DNA from: Streptomyces flavotricini
GTDB lineage: Bacteria > Actinomycetota > Actinomycetes > Streptomycetales > Streptomycetaceae
Length of the DNA stretch: 64,000 nucleotides
Direction: 5' to 3'
Assembly (NCBI RefSeq): GCF_020639365.1
Contig: NZ_JAINUL010000001.1
Coordinates: 1,124,558 to 1,188,557, forward strand
Positions 45,843 through 53,902 of the stretch are shown piece by piece (position 1 is the stretch's first letter; each line of letters starts with the position of its first letter). The notes beneath the pieces were generated by a model, which saw only the letters and a program-made list of their open reading frames with translations, was not told the DNA's origin and did no database searches. Position numbers and translations under genes: made by a program.

Positions 45843-45983
45843 AACAGTGGCGCGGCCCGCCCTCGGAAGCCTCCGGAAAAATTTCTTCGGGTTCTTCTTC
45901 CGGATAACCGTTATCGGGGCCGCGCTCGACGGTCTCCCATGTATCGGGCATCATCGACCGCCGGTACGGACAGGGAACCTCAC

Positions 45984-47696
45984 ATGACTACACAGCACAC
46001 GGCAGCGCTGGTGGCAGCCGCCCGCGCGGGCGATCTCCGCGCGCAGGACGAGCTGGTCGGCACCTACCTGCCGCTCGTCTACAACATCGTCGGGCGCGCG
46101 CTGAACGGCTCCGTCGACGTGGACGACGTGGTGCAGGACACCATGCTGCGGGCACTGGACGGGCTGGGCACCCTGCGGTCGGACGAGAACTTCCGGTCCT
46201 GGCTGGTCGCGATCGCCATGAACCGGGTGCGGGCGCACTGGCAGGCGCGGCACAGCGCTCCCGGCGAGAGCGGACTCGAAGCCGCCTGGGAACTGGCCGA
46301 TCCGGGCGCCGACTTCGTGGACCTGACCGTCCTGCGGCTCCAGCTCGAGGGCCAGCAGCGGGAGACCGCCCGCGCCACCCGCTGGCTGGAGACCGAGGAC
46401 CGGGCGCTGCTGTCGCTGTGGTGGCTGGAGTGCGCCGGCGAGCTGACCCGCGCCGAGGTGGCCGCCGCCCTCGAACTGTCCCCGCAGCACACGGCGGTAC
46501 GGGTGCAGCGGATGAAGGCGCAGCTGGAGTCGGCCCGGGTGGTCGAGCGGGCGCTGGGCGCGCAGCCGCCGTGCGAGGGTCTGCGCGGGATGACCGGCAC
46601 CTGGGACGGGGTGCCGTCGACGCTGTGGCGCAAGCGAATAGCCCGGCACGCGCGTGAGTGCGTACGGTGCGCGGGGCTGTGGAGCGGACTGCTCCCGGCC
46701 GAAGGGCTGCTGGCGGGTCTGGCCCTGGTCCCGGTCTCGATGGCCCTGGTGGCGGGCATACGCGCGGCCGCGGCCGCCGGCCACGTCCCGGCGGGCGCGG
46801 ACTTCGCCCCGGGCGACGCGGCGTACGCGTACGACGGCGGCACGGGCTTCGGCAGCACGGGCTTCGGCGGCACGGGCTTCGACGCCACGGACGTCTCCGA
46901 CGCCGCCACGCAGCTCACCCCCACCGTCTCCGGCCAGGGCGGCACACCGGACACCACCCCCGGCGGCCGCAGCGTCCTGCGCAAGCGCCGGCAGAGCCGC
47001 CGCCGCGCGATCGGCGGCGCGGTGCTCGCCGCCTGCGTCGCGGGCGGCGGGCTCGCCTACCTCGGCGGGTTCCCCGGCTCCGACGACAAGGACAACGGCG
47101 CCGCACCCGCCGCCCCGCTGTCCGCGCTGTCCGCCCCCGACGCCTCCGCCTCCCCCTCGGACTCGGCCTCGCCCTCCGCTTCGGCCTCCCCGTCCCCCTC
47201 CGCCTCCGCCTCGCCGAGCCCGTCCGCCGGAAGCCCGACGCCCAGCCCCACGCCGACCAAGTCCAAGGCGCCGGCTCCGCGCCCGTCGGCGCCCGCTCCG
47301 GGACCCGCCCCGTCGGGCGTGGCCGGACAGGTCATCGCGCTGGTCAACTCCGAGCGCGCGGCCGCCGGCTGCGGCCCGCTGAAGGAGGACCCGAAGCTGC
47401 AGTCCGCCGCCCAGGGGCACTCCGACGACATGGCGGCCCGGGACTTCTTCGATCACACCAATCCCGACGGCGCCGACCCGGGCAAGCGGACGACGGCCGC
47501 CGGGTACCGCTGGTCGACGTACGGGGAGAACATCGCGCGGGGCCAGCAGACCGCGGCTTCGGTCATGGACTCGTGGATGAAGAGCCCGGGCCATCGCGCC
47601 AACATCCTCAACTGCTCCTTCAAGGACATCGGCGTCGGCATCCACACCGGCCCGGGCGGCCCGTGGTGGACGCAGAACTTCGGCGCCAAGATGTGA
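45984..47696 (+). CDS. ECF-type sigma factor fused to zinc-finger, membrane helix and CAP (SCP/PR1) domain
   Basis: 570 residues from the ATG at 45984 (CAGGGAA upstream). Domain order: sigma2 (about 20-90; DVDDVVQDTMLRAL, FRSWLVAIAMNRVR), sigma4 (about 130-190; TRAEVAAALELSPQHTAVRVQRMKAQL), a His222-x3-Cys226-x2-Cys229 motif as in ZAS anti-sigma factors, a hydrophobic stretch (237-265), a Gly/Phe repeat (GFGSTGFGGTGFD), a basic stop and membrane helix (342-362), a Ser/Pro spacer of about 70 residues, then a CAP domain (447-570; SERAAAGCGPL, HSDDMAARDFFDHTNPDG, TYGENIARG, PGHRANIL). Sigma would be inside and CAP outside, a one-protein sensor. The frame is unbroken. Confidence 0.9.
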   Translation: MTTQHTAALVAAARAGDLRAQDELVGTYLPLVYNIVGRALNGSVDVDDVVQDTMLRALDGLGTLRSDENFRSWLVAIAMNRVRAHWQARHSAPGESGLEAAWELADPGADFVDLTVLRLQLEGQQRETARATRWLETEDRALLSLWWLECAGELTRAEVAAALELSPQHTAVRVQRMKAQLESARVVERALGAQPPCEGLRGMTGTWDGVPSTLWRKRIARHARECVRCAGLWSGLLPAEGLLAGLALVPVSMALVAGIRAAAAAGHVPAGADFAPGDAAYAYDGGTGFGSTGFGGTGFDATDVSDAATQLTPTVSGQGGTPDTTPGGRSVLRKRRQSRRRAIGGAVLAACVAGGGLAYLGGFPGSDDKDNGAAPAAPLSALSAPDASASPSDSASPSASASPSPSASASPSPSAGSPTPSPTPTKSKAPAPRPSAPAPGPAPSGVAGQVIALVNSERAAAGCGPLKEDPKLQSAAQGHSDDMAARDFFDHTNPDGADPGKRTTAAGYRWSTYGENIARGQQTAASVMDSWMKSPGHRANILNCSFKDIGVGIHTGPGGPWWTQNFGAKM

Positions 47697-47812
47697 TCCG
47701 CACGGCTCGCCCGCGCCGTGGGCCCCTCGTGCTTCACAACTCGGGCAGGATGGAGTCTGGAGCCGAAAATGCTGATCAGGGCCGATAGCGGCGGACGGAC
47801 GGAGCAGAGCAC

Positions 47813-50272
47813 ATGGCGAGGAAAGAGCTCCGTCCGCACCAGCGCGAGGCCGTCGACGCCGTGCTGCGGGCGCTCGGACTGCCCGCCGACGGCCGGGTGC
47901 CCGGGGCCGGGCTGCGGACCCAGGTGATCATGGCCACCGGCTCCGGCAAGTCCCTGGTCGCCGTGCGCTCGGCCGAGGAGCTGCGGGCCGCGCGCGTGCT
48001 GGTCCTCGTACCCTCGCTGGACCTGCTCGTGCAGACGGCGGCGGCCTGGCGCGAGGGCGGCCGGACCGGCCGCTCCCTCGCGGTGTGCTCCCTGCGCCCC
48101 GCCGACGCGGGCATGCCCGCCACGACCGATCCGGCCGAGCTGGTCCGCCGGGCGGGCCCGCCGGCGGACCGGGTGACGGTGTACGCCACGTACGCCTCCC
48201 TGGGGCTGGGCACGATCGAGCGGGCCCACCTCTCCGGGCTGCCGGGCTGGGACCTGATCGTGGTCGACGAGGCGCACCGCACCTCCGGGCGGATCGGCAA
48301 GCCGTGGGCCGTGGTGCACGACAACACCCGGATCCCCTCCCTGCGGCGGCTGTACATGACGGCCACGCCCCGGGTCTGGCAGGACGGCGCGGAGGAGGAA
48401 GAGGAGGGCGGCCCCGGGCGGGGCGAACTCGTCGCGTCCATGGAGGACGATCCCGACGGCCCCTTCGGCGCCCGCTGCCACACGCTGACCCTGGCCGAGG
48501 CCGTCGACCGCGGCATCTGCGCCCCGTACCGGGTGGTGTGCGTGGACGTCAGCGACCCCGGCTTCCAGGCGGCCGTTCTGCTGGGCACGGGCGCGCGCTC
48601 CGACGCCGTGCGCGGGTCGCGGCTGGCGGCCCTGCAGGCGGCGCTGGTGAAGGCGGCCGCCGACCAGGGGTTCCGGCGGACCCTCGTCTTCCACCACCTG
48701 ACCCGGGAGGCCGAGGCCTTCGCGGCCGGGCTGCCGGCGGTGGCACGGCGGCTGCGGGCCGCGAGGGGAGAGTCCGAGCCAGAGTACCCCCGTACGGTCT
48801 GGGCCGACTGGCTGTGCGGGCAGCACACGGCGGCGCACCGGCGGCGGGTGCTGGCGGAGTTCGCGGCGGACGGGGCCGCCGACAAGGCCTTCCTCGGCAG
48901 TGTCCGGGTACTGGGCGAGGGCGTGGACACCAAGGAGTGCGACTCCGTCTTCTGGGCCGACGTCCGGGGCTCCATGCCGGACCTGGTCCAGGCCGTCGGG
49001 CGGGCGCTGCGCATCCGCCCCGGCGAGGGCAAGGTCGCCTCGCTGGTGGTGCCCGTACTGCTGGGGCCGGGTGAGACGGCCGAGTCGATGCTGACCTCCC
49101 GCGCGTACGGGGACCTCGCGCGGCTGCTGGAGGCGCTGCGGGCGCACGACACCCGGCTGGTCGAATCGCTGGCCCAGCCGCAGGCCCCGAGCCGGCCGCG
49201 GGCGGAGTCCGGCGGCGAGGCCGTGGCCGGAGCCGGGATGCGGCCCGGGGCGCAGGCGCTGCTGAGCTTCTCCACCCCGAGGGATCCGGCGCTGCTGGCG
49301 GCGTTCATCCGGCTGCGGGTGCTGCACCCCGAGCGCGAGCACTGGCGGCGCGGGGTGGAGGCGGCCCGGATCTACGCGGCCGGGGCCGGGGACCTGCGGG
49401 TGCCGTTCGCGTTCCGGGTCCCGGCCGGGCCGCAGGCGCAGGCCCGGGCCGGTACGGAACCCGCCGGCGGGGCCTGGCCGCCCGGGCTGGGTCGGTTCCC
49501 CCTCGGCCAGTGGATCGCGGACGCACGGCGCACCCACCGGCGGGGCGCCCTCGGCCGGGAGCGGGTCGCACAGCTCGACGAACTCGGCATGGTGTGGAGC
49601 CACTTCGACGTGGCGTACGAGGAGGGGCTGGCGGCGGCCCGCGGCTGGGCGGCGGAACACGGCCACCTGCTGCCGCCCGCGGAAGCCACCTGGCGCGGCG
49701 CGCCGGTCGGGGTGTGGGTCAAGAACCAGCGGGCCGCCGCCCGCCGCGAGGGACCCGGCGCCCTGTCGGAGGAGCGCCGGGAGGCACTGGAGGCCATCGA
49801 CGCGTCCTGGTGTCCGGCCTGGGAGGTCTCCTGGCAGCGCGCCTTCCACCTGACCCGCGTCCACCTCGACGAGGGGGGCCGGCTGCCGCTCGCCCCCGGC
49901 GAGGTGGTCGTCCAGGGCGAGGACCTGGGCCGGTGGGTGCGCGGCCAGCGGCTGGCCTGGGAGCAGCTGGCCTGGGCCCAGCGCTGGCTGCTGGAGCACG
50001 CGCTCGGGGTGACCGGGGCGAGCCCGGCCGAGCGCCCGCGGCCGCGGCGCACCCAGGCCGAGAAGTGGGCGCAGCACCTGGCCGCGGCCCGCCAGTTCCA
50101 CACCCGCGAGCAGCACCTGCGGGTCCCGCGCGGCCACGTGGAGCGGGTCGAGGGCCAGGAGGTGCGCCTGGGGGTCTGGATCGCCAACCAGCGCTCCCGG
50201 GCCCCGGCCCTCGCCCCGCAGCGCATCGCCGCCCTCGACGCCCTCGGCATGCGCTGGTCGGCGTCCGCCTGA
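47813..50272 (+). CDS. DEAD/DEAH-box helicase with helicase-associated (HA) repeats
   Basis: 819 residues from the ATG at 47813. The superfamily 2 core shows Walker A ATGSGKS (41-47), DEAH (152-155), motif III MTATPR, and a C-terminal RecA lobe with GVDTKECDSVFWAD and QAVGRALRIRPGEGK (arginine finger). From about 500, three helicase-associated modules follow, each with a Trp-rich LGxWxxxQR pattern (PLGQWIADARRTHR, PVGVWVKNQRAAAR, RLGVWIANQRSRAP). Such proteins are common and uncharacterised in Streptomyces, near telomeres in some. No restriction or defence partner adjoins it. Confidence 0.9.
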   Translation: MARKELRPHQREAVDAVLRALGLPADGRVPGAGLRTQVIMATGSGKSLVAVRSAEELRAARVLVLVPSLDLLVQTAAAWREGGRTGRSLAVCSLRPADAGMPATTDPAELVRRAGPPADRVTVYATYASLGLGTIERAHLSGLPGWDLIVVDEAHRTSGRIGKPWAVVHDNTRIPSLRRLYMTATPRVWQDGAEEEEEGGPGRGELVASMEDDPDGPFGARCHTLTLAEAVDRGICAPYRVVCVDVSDPGFQAAVLLGTGARSDAVRGSRLAALQAALVKAAADQGFRRTLVFHHLTREAEAFAAGLPAVARRLRAARGESEPEYPRTVWADWLCGQHTAAHRRRVLAEFAADGAADKAFLGSVRVLGEGVDTKECDSVFWADVRGSMPDLVQAVGRALRIRPGEGKVASLVVPVLLGPGETAESMLTSRAYGDLARLLEALRAHDTRLVESLAQPQAPSRPRAESGGEAVAGAGMRPGAQALLSFSTPRDPALLAAFIRLRVLHPEREHWRRGVEAARIYAAGAGDLRVPFAFRVPAGPQAQARAGTEPAGGAWPPGLGRFPLGQWIADARRTHRRGALGRERVAQLDELGMVWSHFDVAYEEGLAAARGWAAEHGHLLPPAEATWRGAPVGVWVKNQRAAARREGPGALSEERREALEAIDASWCPAWEVSWQRAFHLTRVHLDEGGRLPLAPGEVVVQGEDLGRWVRGQRLAWEQLAWAQRWLLEHALGVTGASPAERPRPRRTQAEKWAQHLAAARQFHTREQHLRVPRGHVERVEGQEVRLGVWIANQRSRAPALAPQRIAALDALGMRWSASA

Positions 50273-50303
50273 ACGCCTGCGCGCGGCCAGGCCCAAGACA
50301 CCC

Positions 50304-51695
50304 CTAGTGGTGGAACCCCGAGCGGGGTTCGGTCGCCGGGGTCGGCGGGGGCGTCGCCGTGAGGTGGTCGACCGCGTTGCGGAGGTCCGTGACGAGCAGG
50401 GCGATCTGGTCGCGGGTCACCCCGTGCCGGATCAGCACCCGTTGGATGACGGTGTCGTCGCGGGCGGCCGGCAGCGGGTACGACGGCACCTGCCAGCCGC
50501 GCATCCGCAGGCGGTCGGAGAGGTCGTAGAGGCTGAACCCGGCCGCGGCCTGGTCGGTGAGCCGGTAGGAGACGGCGGGCAGGCCGCCGAGGCCGTCGTA
50601 GAGCAGGGTGAACGGACCCATGGCGGCGACCTCCCCGGCCAGGTACTGGGCGGTGGCCACGCAGGCCTCGTGGACGCGCCGGTAGCCGGCGCGGCCGAGC
50701 CTGAGGAACAGGTAGTACTGGGCGATGACCTCGCCGCCGGGGCGGGAGAAGTTGAGGGCGAAGGTCGGCATGTCGCCGCCGAGGTAGTCCACGTCGAAGA
50801 CGAGCTCCTTGGGCAGGAGGTCGGCGGTGCGCCACACGATCCAGCCGACGCCGAGGGGCGCGAGCCCGTACTTGTGCCCGGAGGTGTTGACGGAGGCGAC
50901 GCGCGGGAGCCGGAAGTCCCACACCACGTCGGGGTGGAGGAAGGGGGCGACGAAGCCGCCGCTGGCCCCGTCCACGTGGATCGGGATGTCCCAGCCGTGC
51001 TCGGCCTGGATCCGGTCGAGTTCGGCGGCGATCTCGGCGACGGGCTCGTAGTCGCAGGTGTAGGTGACGCCGAGGATGGCGACGACCCCGATGGTGTTCT
51101 CGTCGACGTACTCGGCGAGCTGATGGGGCCGCAGGCCCGTGGCGTCGGCCTCGATCGGGATCTGGCGCAGTTCGACGTCGAAGTAGCGGGCGAACTTCTC
51201 CCAGCAGATCTGCACCGGCCCGCACACGAGGTTGGGCCGGTCGGCGGGGAGGCCCAGGGCCTGGCGGCGGGCGCGCCAGCGGAATTTGAGGGCGAGGCCG
51301 CCGAGCATGGCGGCCTCGCTGGATCCGGTGGTGGAGCAGCCGGTGGCCGCGCCGCCGGCCGGCGCGTTCCACAGGTCGGCCAGGATGTTGACGCAGCGGG
51401 CCTCGATCTCGGCCGTCTGCGGGTACTCGTCCTTGTCGATCATGTTCTTGTCGAGGCACTGGTTCATCAGGCGGTGCACGCCGTCGTCGGACCAGGTGGT
51501 GCAGAAGGTGGCCAGGTTCTGCGCCGCGTTGCCGTCGAGGAGGAGCTCGTTGCTGAGCAGCTCGTAGACCACCTCGGTGGGCGAGTGGTCCTCGGGCATC
51601 CGGTACTTGGGGAGGATCTGGCCGCTCAGGGCCGACGTGAACACGTCCGCGTCGGCGTCGGCGTCGCGTACGTCTTTCGTCTCATGAAGAGCCAT
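50304..51695 (-). CDS. gadB: Glutamate decarboxylase
   Basis: 463 residues from the ATG at 51695. PLP-dependent group II decarboxylase: TGCSTTGSSEAAMLGGLALKFRW, HVDGASGGFVAPF (Asp242) and the Schiff-base Lys275 in TSGHKYGLAPLGVGW. It is close to GadA/GadB throughout (SGQILPKYRMPEDHSP near the N-terminus). It turns glutamate into GABA, using up a proton. No GadC antiporter adjoins, so acid resistance by export is not indicated here. It converges with the helicase gene. Confidence 0.95.
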   Translation of the reverse strand: MALHETKDVRDADADADVFTSALSGQILPKYRMPEDHSPTEVVYELLSNELLLDGNAAQNLATFCTTWSDDGVHRLMNQCLDKNMIDKDEYPQTAEIEARCVNILADLWNAPAGGAATGCSTTGSSEAAMLGGLALKFRWRARRQALGLPADRPNLVCGPVQICWEKFARYFDVELRQIPIEADATGLRPHQLAEYVDENTIGVVAILGVTYTCDYEPVAEIAAELDRIQAEHGWDIPIHVDGASGGFVAPFLHPDVVWDFRLPRVASVNTSGHKYGLAPLGVGWIVWRTADLLPKELVFDVDYLGGDMPTFALNFSRPGGEVIAQYYLFLRLGRAGYRRVHEACVATAQYLAGEVAAMGPFTLLYDGLGGLPAVSYRLTDQAAAGFSLYDLSDRLRMRGWQVPSYPLPAARDDTVIQRVLIRHGVTRDQIALLVTDLRNAVDHLTATPPPTPATEPRSGFHH

Positions 51696-51840
51696 GTTCG
51701 GACTATAGGTGACGTCTCGTTACAAAAAGTGCTAGCCGGGCAGCGCAACCGAGAGCTTCCGGCCGACTCCGCGGTGTGACGCCCCGCATAGGAGTCGCGT
51801 GCGACCGGATAAATTACCGTCGAGTAGACTCATTTTCGAA

Positions 51841-51885
51841 GATCTTCCCGTCCGAGCCGCCGGAGCCGGTTCGGACGGGAAGATC
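51841..51885 (+). promoter_or_regulatory. Long perfect hairpin upstream of melC1
   Basis: Arms GATCTTCCCGTCCGA and TCGGACGGGAAGATC pair over 15 bp with no mismatch around a 15-base loop that can itself partly pair (GCC/GGT). It lies 85 bases before the melC1 ATG. A second palindrome GGGCCGCGCGGCCC is at 51939-51952. It may end upstream transcription or fold in the melC leader as an attenuator or operator. Confidence 0.6.
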
Positions 51886-51969
51886 GACCAACTGGTTCTA
51901 CGGGCAACTTATCCGCCGATGTCCGGATACCGGTCAACGGGCCGCGCGGCCCTGATAGTTCTTCGGCCC

Positions 51970-52374
51970 ATGAACAAGATCACCCGCCGGCAGGCCTTGG
52001 GCACCACAGCCGGCGCGCTCTCCGCCCTCGGCATAGCCGGCGCCACCGCGCACGCAGCCGCCGCCGACTCCCGTGCCTCCATACCCACCGGCACGGTCGA
52101 CGAGGTCTACCAGGGCCGCCGCATCCAGATCACCCCGGCCACGACCGGGGGCGGCCACCACGGCGGCCACCACGGGGGCGGCCACGACGGCCTGCCCACC
52201 GTCCGGATAGACGGCCGCGAACTGCACGTCATGCGCAACGCCGACGGCACCTGGATCAGCGTGGTCAACCACTACGAGACCTTCGCCGATCCGACCTCGC
52301 TCGCCCGCGCCGCGGTGCGCGAGCTCCAGGGCGCCGTCCTCGCCCCCTTCGCGCCCATGGGAGGCACGGCATGA
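51970..52374 (+). CDS. melC1: Tyrosinase cofactor / copper chaperone MelC1
   Basis: 134 residues from the ATG at 51970; no clear ribosome site precedes it. A Tat signal (TRRQALGTTAGALSALG, Arg-Arg at 5-6) carries the MelC1-MelC2 complex out. A His/Gly stretch (GGGHHGGHHGGGHDG, about 62-76) suits copper loading, and the end VNHYETFADPTSLARAAVRELQGA matches MelC1 proteins. It delivers copper to apotyrosinase and leads its export. It is coupled to melC2 by an ATGA overlap. Confidence 0.92.
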   Translation: MNKITRRQALGTTAGALSALGIAGATAHAAAADSRASIPTGTVDEVYQGRRIQITPATTGGGHHGGHHGGGHDGLPTVRIDGRELHVMRNADGTWISVVNHYETFADPTSLARAAVRELQGAVLAPFAPMGGTA

Positions 52375-53225
52375 CCGTCCGCAAGAACCAGGCCGCCCTC
52401 ACCCCCGAGGAGAAGCGCGCCTTCACCAACGCGCTGCTCGAACTCAAGCGCACGGGCGCGTACGACCGCTTCGTGACGACCCACAACGGGTTCATCATGA
52501 GCGACACCGACTCGGGCGACCGGGTGGGCCACCGCTCCCCCTCCTTCCTGCCCTGGCACCGCCGTTTCCTGCTGGAGTTCGAGGCCGCCCTGCAGAAAGT
52601 GGATCCGACCGTCTCGCTCCCCTACTGGGACTGGACCGCGGACCGCACCTCCCGCTCCTCCCTCTGGGCCGCCGACTTCCTCGGCGGTACCGGCCGCGCC
52701 CGCGACGGGCAGGTCATGGACGGGCCGTTCGCGTACGCCACCGGGAAGTTCAACGTGAACGTACGGGTCGACGGGCGCGCCTACCTGCGCCGCGCGCTGG
52801 GCGAGGGCGTGGCCGAACTGCCGACCAAGGCCGAGGTGGAAGCCGTCCTCGCCATGCCGGTGTACGACATGGCCCCCTGGAACAGCTCCTCGAACGGCTT
52901 CCGCAACAACCTGGAGGGCTGGCGCGGCGCCAACCTGCACAACCGGGTGCACGTGTGGGTCGGCGGCCAGATGGGCACCGGGGTCTCCCCCAACGACCCG
53001 GTGTTCTGGATGCACCACGCCTACGTCGACAAGCTGTGGGCCGAGTGGCAGGCCCGCAACCCGAAGTCCGCGTACCTGCCGGCCGCCGGCACCGTCAACG
53101 TCGTCGACCTGCACGACACCATGCGCCCCTGGAACGACGTGACCCCGGCGGACATGCTGGACCACCGGAAGTTCTACACCTTCGACACGGAACCGGTCCC
53201 CGCCGCCTCGGCCAGCCAGCGGTAG
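52371..53225 (+). CDS. melC2: Tyrosinase MelC2
   Basis: 284 residues; no signal peptide of its own, as it is exported with MelC1. All six copper ligands fall at the numbers known from the Streptomyces enzyme: His38, His54 and His63 (CuA) and His190, His194 and His216 (CuB; NLHNRVHVW and VFWMHHAYVD). It hydroxylates tyrosine and oxidises DOPA to start melanin formation. Its last 52 bases overlap the response-regulator gene on the other strand. Confidence 0.97.
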   Translation: MTVRKNQAALTPEEKRAFTNALLELKRTGAYDRFVTTHNGFIMSDTDSGDRVGHRSPSFLPWHRRFLLEFEAALQKVDPTVSLPYWDWTADRTSRSSLWAADFLGGTGRARDGQVMDGPFAYATGKFNVNVRVDGRAYLRRALGEGVAELPTKAEVEAVLAMPVYDMAPWNSSSNGFRNNLEGWRGANLHNRVHVWVGGQMGTGVSPNDPVFWMHHAYVDKLWAEWQARNPKSAYLPAAGTVNVVDLHDTMRPWNDVTPADMLDHRKFYTFDTEPVPAASASQR

Positions 53226-53902
53226 TGCAGTTCGGGGCGGCCGACCTGCCCGTAGCGGGGGGTGCGGTCCGCCCGCCCGGTGTCCACCAGGTGCTCCAGG
53301 TAGCGGCGGGCCGTGATCCGGGAGATCCCGGCCGCCCCGGCCGCCCCGGCGGCGGTCAGCCCCTCGGGCGCCGCCCGCAGCAGCGCGCCGACCCGGTCCA
53401 GGGTCGGCGCGCTGAGCCCTTTCGGGAGCTCGGCGGGGCCGGGGGCGCGCAGGGCGGCGAGCGCCCGGTCCACATCGCCCTGTCCGGCGGCCTCCCCCGC
53501 GGTGGCCCGGAACTCGGCGTAGCGCAGCAGCCGTTCGCGCAGCGTCGGGAAGGCGAACGGCTTCAGTACGTACTGGACCACCCCGAGCGAGACGCTCTCG
53601 CGCACCACGGCCAGGTCCCGCGCCGAGGTCACGACGATCACGTCCACGGGATGCCCGGAGGCCCGCAGCCCGCGGGCGAAGCGCAGCCCGTGCCCGTCGG
53701 GCAGGGTGAGGTCGAGCAGCAGCAGGTCGACCCGGGTCCGCTCCAGGACGCGGGTGGCCCCGGCGAGCGAGTGGACGGCGCCGACGGCGGTGAAGCCGGG
53801 CACCCGGCCGACGTACAGGGCGTGCGCGTCGGCGGCGACGGGGTCGTCCTCGACCACCAGCACCCGCACCGCGGACGCCGCCGCCTCCTGTGCTTCGCTC
53901 AT
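53174..53902 (-). CDS. Response regulator, CitB/DcuR family
   Basis: 242 residues. The receiver domain has acid pocket Glu18-Asp19-Asp20 (VVEDDP), phospho-acceptor Asp64 (LLLDLTLPDG), Thr92 and Lys114 (YVLKPF). The C-terminal part is a winged HTH of the CitB type (GLTAAGAAGAAGISRITARRYLEHL, DRTPRYGQVGRPELHYRW). Its ATG overlaps the kinase stop. With the CitA-like kinase and divergent dctA it should control C4-dicarboxylate or citrate uptake. Confidence 0.92.
   Translation of the reverse strand: MSEAQEAAASAVRVLVVEDDPVAADAHALYVGRVPGFTAVGAVHSLAGATRVLERTRVDLLLLDLTLPDGHGLRFARGLRASGHPVDVIVVTSARDLAVVRESVSLGVVQYVLKPFAFPTLRERLLRYAEFRATAGEAAGQGDVDRALAALRAPGPAELPKGLSAPTLDRVGALLRAAPEGLTAAGAAGAAGISRITARRYLEHLVDTGRADRTPRYGQVGRPELHYRWLAEAAGTGSVSKV

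Noticed and set aside
47813..50272. Part of a restriction-modification or phage defence island
   Set aside because: No methylase, nuclease or other defence gene is next to the helicase.
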